Shown piece after piece: positions 23,638-27,241 of a DNA stretch of 27,241 bases (positions within the stretch are counted from its first letter, which is position 1; every line of letters starts with the position of its first letter). The DNA is from Porphyromonadaceae bacterium UBA3318 (GTDB taxonomy: Bacteria > Bacteroidota > Bacteroidia > Bacteroidales > Muribaculaceae). The translations under genes were made by a program, and so were the position numbers. Location of the stretch: the NCBI GenBank assembly GCA_002361235.1, contig DESI01000081.1, positions 1 to 27,241 of the forward strand. Reading direction: 5' to 3'. A model generated the notes under the pieces. That model was not told where the DNA came from and did no database searches. It saw only the letters and a program-made list of their open reading frames with translations.

Positions 23638-25119
23638 ATGAATATATTAAAATATTTCCTGACAGTCGCTATGTTCGCCGGTATCACGGTCTCCGTATCC
23701 GCGGAGACCGTGACGGATACCTGGAATTTCAACAAGCCGGCCACAGGAAAATACTCAGACTTTTATCTTAGCACTGACAGCAGCAGCCCCGATTATTATG
23801 GCAATTACCTGCCTGAAGGCTGGATGATTCTCGGGACAAACAGCTATGGCTGGAAAATCAGCCCCCGCAAGAACGGAGTGGACAATCTGCCATGTCTGGT
23901 AGCGCTTGATTACAATAATAAAAGCGTAGCGATAGTGTTCTTTGCCCACAAGGGCACTCTCGGTTTCAATATGAAGGCCCGTTCCTCCACCTCTACTTAT
24001 TCGGTTATCAGGCTGTTTGAAGCCACTCCCGACGACGACACCTACATTGCGGGCGACCTCTCGGTCATGAAAGAAGTGGAGGACCTTTCAGCAACCGATT
24101 ACAAGGTAATCAATATCGAGGTCCCGGCCGACGGCTACTATGCACTCACGATCACGGGATCGCAATACATCAACGACATCTCCAATACCTACGAGGCGGC
24201 AAACTCGCAATTTAGTGCCGCTGGGTTCGTGACCGACGAGGCGCAGACCCCTGTAGCCGGTGTCGCCGTCAAGGTGGGCGAAGCCGATACGTTGACCGAT
24301 GCCGAAGGAAAGTGGAATGTCACCGGACTTGTGGCCGGATCATATACGGCAGAGTTCAGCAAAACAGGATATGTGTCGGAATCGGTTCCGTTCGACATCA
24401 CGGATGCTGACAAATCCGATATATCCGTCGTGCTGAAACCGGTCATGCTCTCGTTTACGGCCCGGGTAACGAGTGGGGGAGAAGCGATGACTGATGCCAC
24501 GGTCACCTTGACGGATCCGGACAGCGATGTAATGACTGTTCCTGAATCCGAGACTCCCGGCGTTTATGTACTGGACAATATCAACGCCGTTGCGGCAGCC
24601 GATAAGACTTACACCGTTTCGATCAATCATCCCGGTTATAGGAACGAAAGTGCTACCGTGATTTTCGACTACACGAATGTCGACAACGCATACACGCTCA
24701 CTCAAGTGGAGACCGTATTGACCGGCACCGTAACCGCATCCGACGGCAATACGCCTTTGAATGGTGTGGAAATCTCCTTGGCAGCGTCGGATGACGAGAC
24801 CGATAAATATACATCCACAACGGATGATCAGGGGAAATATGTCATCTCGCTGAAAGGAGTCATCGCCGAAACGTATAAGCTTACGGCCTCCCGTGACGGC
24901 TATGTTGATTACACCACCAACGTCGGCAACCTGAAATATGGGGAGGAAAACACCCTTTCGTTCAGTATGAATATCACCTTACCCAGCGGGGTGAACGACA
25001 TTTATTTCACGCTGCCCCGGGCTGATATTTTTACAATCGACGGTAAGAAGATAAAGGCGGCTGACACTCTGGCTCCCGGCATCTACATCATTGACGGCAA
25101 AAAAGTAATGATCCGCTGA
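23638..25119 (+). CDS. Exported protein with three carboxypeptidase-regulatory-like modules and T9SS-like tail
   Basis: A 493-residue surface protein of unknown function. A signal peptide covers 1-22 (VSVSA cleavage region). Residues about 25-185 look like a jelly-roll adhesin-type domain (DTWNFNKPATGKYSDFYLS ... DGYYALTITGS). Three carboxypeptidase-regulatory-like/Ig-type modules follow at about 192-265 (AGFVTDEAQTPVAGVAVKV ... DAEGKWNVTGLVAGSY), 270-355 and 360-445 (VTASDGNTPLNGVEISL ... DDQGKYVISLKG), each with the 'G.Y.......GY' ending. The C-terminus (IFTIDGKKIKAA ... PGIYIIDGKKVMIR) is a T9SS-like tail. It is the second gene of the operon. A perfect 12-bp hairpin lies in its signal-peptide codons. 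Confidence 0.82.
   Translation: MNILKYFLTVAMFAGITVSVSAETVTDTWNFNKPATGKYSDFYLSTDSSSPDYYGNYLPEGWMILGTNSYGWKISPRKNGVDNLPCLVALDYNNKSVAIVFFAHKGTLGFNMKARSSTSTYSVIRLFEATPDDDTYIAGDLSVMKEVEDLSATDYKVINIEVPADGYYALTITGSQYINDISNTYEAANSQFSAAGFVTDEAQTPVAGVAVKVGEADTLTDAEGKWNVTGLVAGSYTAEFSKTGYVSESVPFDITDADKSDISVVLKPVMLSFTARVTSGGEAMTDATVTLTDPDSDVMTVPESETPGVYVLDNINAVAAADKTYTVSINHPGYRNESATVIFDYTNVDNAYTLTQVETVLTGTVTASDGNTPLNGVEISLAASDDETDKYTSTTDDQGKYVISLKGVIAETYKLTASRDGYVDYTTNVGNLKYGEENTLSFSMNITLPSGVNDIYFTLPRADIFTIDGKKIKAADTLAPGIYIIDGKKVMIR
23684..23713 (+). other. Perfect 12-bp hairpin inside a coding region
   Basis: TCACGGTCTCCG (23684-23695) and CGGAGACCGTGA (23702-23713) form a perfect inverted repeat with a 6-nt loop, 46 nt into the 23638 gene, in the codons around the signal-peptide cleavage site. 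Its function, if any, is unknown. Confidence 0.75.
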
Positions 25120-25167
25120 GAGAATACCTATAATCAAATTATTGTAGTATATTAAAGAACAGGACTA

Positions 25168-25175
25168 TAGTTTTG
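25168..25175 (+). promoter_or_regulatory. Orphan -7 box with no gene downstream
   Basis: TAGTTTTG fits TAnnTTTG. An ATTG lies 23 nt upstream, longer than the usual spacer. The only thing downstream on this strand is the hairpin at 25216-25251. Confidence 0.3.
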
Positions 25176-25215
25176 TCATTACGTGAATCGGGAATCAGAA
25201 AAGTCCTGAAACAAT

Positions 25216-25251
25216 TGAATCGGCATCTTGCGAAAGTTGCCGATTCATTTT
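25216..25251. terminator. Terminator after the surface-protein operon
   Basis: A 10-bp stem TGAATCGGCA/TGCCGATTCA, an internal T-T mismatch, then a 3-bp CTT/AAG stem closed by a GCGA (GNRA-type) tetraloop, followed by TTTT at 25248-25251. It lies about 97 nt after the stop at 25119. The rest of the 214-base gap to 25334 holds an ATTCCGGAAT palindrome (25256-25265) and no gene. Confidence 0.7.
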
Positions 25252-25333
25252 GGTTATTCCGGAATCAAAATATGAGAGGCACTTTAGAGTAAAACAGAAC
25301 TTGCCCCTTTATATCGGGTTTATCCATACCGTG

Positions 25334-25867
25334 TCAATAATGGAAGCGGAACCATTTGCGGTAACGGTGGCTTTCCTTTTCATCGGGAAACGCATTGTAA
25401 TAGGCGTAGATAAGCTCGGCGATACGGTTGTGGCGCATACCGAACATCTGTTCCAGGCCCGCGCTTTCGATGAAAGTCTGCGACTCCAGAAGCATTGCGT
25501 CAAATTTGGAACGTGCCGCAGTCATCCCCGTGCCGTTGCGTCGCTGCAGCCATTCGAACATCAGCTCCGGAACGTAGATCAGCAGGTCAGCGATTTTCTC
25601 CGGGTCGGGGCCGAGAGTGCGGAAATTCTTGACAAGAGTCTTGATTTCCGTCATGTCCGGCTTGCGGCGCGGCTTGTCATGAGCCAGGAAAAAGAGTTTA
25701 TGTATGCGTTCCTTGACGCGTTCCAGTTCCTTATCCTCGTCCGGGTCGGCCCAGAATTCAAGAAAATCCTTCGCATCCTTGCGACAGGCATACAGATCCA
25801 TCAGCAGGTTCACGAGTCCCTCGTGATCCAGCTCCTTCAGCGCCTTTTTGACCGATGCTTTCGACAT
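25334..25867 (-). CDS. DUF6155-type protein (intact copy)
   Basis: A 177-residue, highly charged, helical cytosolic protein that appears to be a DUF6155 member (family name from memory, function unknown). It begins MSKASVKKALKELDHEGLVNLL, continues with EFWADPDEDKELERVKERIHKLFF, and has DMTEIKTLVKNFRTLGPDPEKIADLLIYVPELM in the middle. No signal peptide, membrane segment or catalytic motif is seen. The ATG at 25867 is preferred over one 22 codons upstream, which would include the -7 box. A second, broken copy of the gene starts at 27050 on the same strand, beyond the nuclease gene. The two copies are about 95% identical over the 134 shared bases. Confidence 0.75.
   Translation of the reverse strand: MSKASVKKALKELDHEGLVNLLMDLYACRKDAKDFLEFWADPDEDKELERVKERIHKLFFLAHDKPRRKPDMTEIKTLVKNFRTLGPDPEKIADLLIYVPELMFEWLQRRNGTGMTAARSKFDAMLLESQTFIESAGLEQMFGMRHNRIAELIYAYYNAFPDEKESHRYRKWFRFHY
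25620..25753 (-). repeat. Direct repeat, copy 1 (within intact DUF6155 gene)
   Basis: This 134-base segment recurs at 27108-27241 in the same orientation with 7 mismatches by my count, 1488 bases apart. It codes for the WADPDEDKEL to KNFR part of the protein. Confidence 0.9.
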
Positions 25868-25886
25868 ATCCCTTACTATGAATCCA

Positions 25887-25894
25887 CAAATATA
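25887..25894 (-). promoter_or_regulatory. -7 box of the DUF6155 gene
   Basis: TATATTTG on the minus strand matches TAnnTTTG, 19 nt before the ATG. No good -33 box is placed. Confidence 0.5.
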
Positions 25895-25979
25895 ACAAAT
25901 TATCTTCAAATCCGGTCGGAAAATCCATGTCACTTAGCTAATAATTCCGAAATCAGGGGTATATCTCGCATAAAATTCG

Positions 25980-25987
25980 TAATTTTG
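25980..25987 (+). promoter_or_regulatory. -7 box of the DUF1016 nuclease gene
   Basis: TAATTTTG lies 19 nt before the ATG at 26007, giving a short leader. The -33 position shows no TTTG. Confidence 0.5.
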
Positions 25988-26006
25988 TATTGATAAAACG
26001 ATTACG

Positions 26007-27062
26007 ATGGCACAAGAAATAGCCCCTAACCTCGAAAACAAGCTCTATGATGACGTCTGCAACATCATAGAGCAAGCCCGTTATCGGGTAGCCGTGTATG
26101 TAAATTCCGAGGCATCCATGATGAACTGGAATGTCGGCAAACGAATCAAGGAAGATGTACTTCTCAACAAACGGGCAGATTATGGAGAACAGGTTCTTAA
26201 ACGTTTGGCTCAAAGATTGAGAGCCAGATATGGAAGCGGCTGGGGTTATCAGAAACTCCAACATTGTGTACGCGCCGCGTACACTTTCAGTGAGGAAGAA
26301 ATAATGTACGCAGTGCGTACACAATTAAGCTGGACACATTTAAGGTCATTGATGGCGGTGCCGAATGCTCTTGCACGTCAGTTTTACATGGAAATGTGTC
26401 GCATAGAACACTGGTCAACACGTACCCTTGATGAAAAAATCGATGCGCAGTTGTTCGAGCGTACAGCCATCAGTCGCAAACCCGATGAAGTGATAAAGGC
26501 TGAATTGGAGAAATCGAAGGAGAAAAACGAGATACAGCCGGATATGGTTTTCAGAAGCAGTTATTTCCTTGATATGCTTGGGCTGCCTGATGTATTCAGC
26601 GAAAGTGAACTGGAAACTGCCATACTGAATCAGATTCAGTTGTTCTTGAAGGAGTTCGGTTCTGATTTCGCATTTGTAGACAGGCAAAAACGGATACCTG
26701 TTGACGGAGTGGATTATAAACTGGATTTACTGTTTTTCCACCGAGGGTTGAAGCGGTTGGTAGCGATTGACCTAAAATTGGGTAAATTCAAACCTGCCTA
26801 TGAAGGGCAGATGCTGTTGTATCTACGCTATCTAAATCGACATGACCGCAGGGATGGCGAAGAATCGCCCATAGGTCTGATCCTATGTTCTGAAGGCAAT
26901 ACCGAACATATTGAGTACCTTATGCTTGACGAGGATTCACCCATAAAAGTAGCTCAATACTACACCAAATTGCCGGATAAAAAATTATTATCTGAAAAAT
27001 TGCAAAGGGCGATTGCTGTTGCTAAGGAGCATTATCGCCTGAAAGAATCTCAAGGAGAATAA
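26007..27062 (+). CDS. DUF1016 (YhcG-type) PDDEXK nuclease domain protein
   Basis: A 351-residue putative nuclease. The N-terminal DUF1016 domain (about 10-170) has WNVGKRI, ADYGEQVLKRLAQRL, YGSGWGYQKLQ and QLSWTHLRSL. The C-terminal PDDEXK domain (about 185-345) has the metal-binding Asp in DYKLDLLFFH and the D-x-K element in VAIDLKLGKF, where ELK is more common, then GQMLLYLRYL and PIGLILCSEG. The family is frequent near restriction-modification and mobile-element genes, but its biological role is not settled. The gene is A+T-richer than the housekeeping genes here (26 of 60 bases G or C at 26101-26160), and it stands between two copies of a DUF6155 gene. Its 3' end overlaps the altered tail of the second copy by 13 nt on the opposite strand. 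All this suggests a mobile or recently inserted cassette. Confidence 0.93.
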   Translation: MAQEIAPNLENKLYDDVCNIIEQARYRVAVYVNSEASMMNWNVGKRIKEDVLLNKRADYGEQVLKRLAQRLRARYGSGWGYQKLQHCVRAAYTFSEEEIMYAVRTQLSWTHLRSLMAVPNALARQFYMEMCRIEHWSTRTLDEKIDAQLFERTAISRKPDEVIKAELEKSKEKNEIQPDMVFRSSYFLDMLGLPDVFSESELETAILNQIQLFLKEFGSDFAFVDRQKRIPVDGVDYKLDLLFFHRGLKRLVAIDLKLGKFKPAYEGQMLLYLRYLNRHDRRDGEESPIGLILCSEGNTEHIEYLMLDEDSPIKVAQYYTKLPDKKLLSEKLQRAIAVAKEHYRLKESQGE

Positions 27063-27241
27063 CAATCATGATATGCCCGACGTGGAGAGGGCGAAAGTGT
27101 CGTAGAACGGAAATTCTTGACCAGCGTCTTGATTTCCGTCATGTCCGGCTTGCGGCGCGGCTTGTCATAAGGCAGGAAAAAGAGTTTATGGATGTGTTCC
27201 TTGACGCGTTCCAGTTTCTTATCCTCGTCCGGGTCGGCCCA
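27050..27241 (-). pseudogene. Truncated second copy of the DUF6155 gene, continuing past the window
   Basis: The minus strand from the window edge reads WADPDEDKKLERVKEHIHKL and on to TEIKTLVKNFR, matching the intact copy with a few changes (for example R to H, AH to PY). Right after NFR homology ends at about 27108. The frame then runs through 17 unrelated residues (STTLSPSPRRAYHDCYSP) to a TGA at 27050-27052, inside the 3' end of the nuclease gene. About the last 67 residues of the normal protein are thus missing. The 5' part lies outside the window, so I cannot tell whether its start is intact. The short new tail suggests a decayed fragment rather than a working gene. Confidence 0.8.
27108..27241 (-). 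repeat. Direct repeat, copy 2
   Basis: This pairs with 25620-25753. Homology starts sharply at CGGAAATTCTTGAC and continues to the end of the window, so the true repeat is longer. Confidence 0.9.

Noticed and set aside
1..27241. CRISPR arrays, tRNA or rRNA genes, insertion-sequence transposases
   Set aside because: I looked and saw no regularly spaced repeats, no cloverleaf-like tRNA sequence and no transposase or integrase motifs in the window.

Overview
The window looks like a chromosomal segment of a Bacteroidales bacterium, most likely of the Muribaculaceae or a near relative. The evidence is the Bacteroidetes-type promoters (TTTG and TAnnTTTG boxes) before most transcription units, A/T-rich leaders that mostly lack a Shine-Dalgarno, a TonB-dependent receptor with an N-terminal carboxypeptidase-regulatory-like domain, and several secreted proteins ending in short type IX secretion (T9SS)-like tails. 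The backbone genes are G+C-rich, and a few accessory genes are clearly A+T-richer. The family-level assignment is an inference.

Left part (1-8349). On the minus strand lie mnmE (cut at its last residue by the window edge), a DNA/RNA non-specific endonuclease immediately upstream of it, and a 1217-residue exported GLUG-repeat protein with its own promoter and terminator. Divergent to the last of these is a pepT-miaA pair that shares a GTGA stop/start overlap. An A+T-rich DUF4160-DUF2442 pair (8470-8970) follows.

Middle (9029-14441). A minus-strand run trpS, fused spmA-spmB, SGNH hydrolase, yitT is read from a strong promoter at 13155-13186. Alanine dehydrogenase (ald) diverges from it. A rho-independent terminator separates ald from the next minus-strand unit.

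Acquisition locus (14510-20459). A minus-strand operon encodes a TonB-dependent receptor, a parallel beta-helix lipoprotein and a secreted purple-acid-phosphatase-like enzyme. A Crp/Fnr-family regulator is transcribed divergently. The 357-base intergenic region holds two adjacent 33-bp tandem repeats that look like an operator. The set reads as a self-contained, locally regulated uptake system, possibly for a phosphorylated ligand. No SusD is present.

Surface-protein locus (20547-25119). A secreted protein of unknown function on the minus strand faces a two-gene plus-strand operon (a repeat/propeller-like protein and a protein with three carboxypeptidase-regulatory-like modules). All three have signal peptides and T9SS-like tails. 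A 16-bp palindrome sits between the divergent starts, and a perfect 12-bp hairpin lies in the signal-peptide codons of the last gene.

Right end (25334-27241). A DUF6155 gene is followed by a DUF1016/PDDEXK nuclease gene, and then by a second, 3'-truncated and diverged copy of the DUF6155 gene that runs off the window. The nuclease cassette therefore sits between two direct copies of the same gene, which points to a duplication/insertion event.
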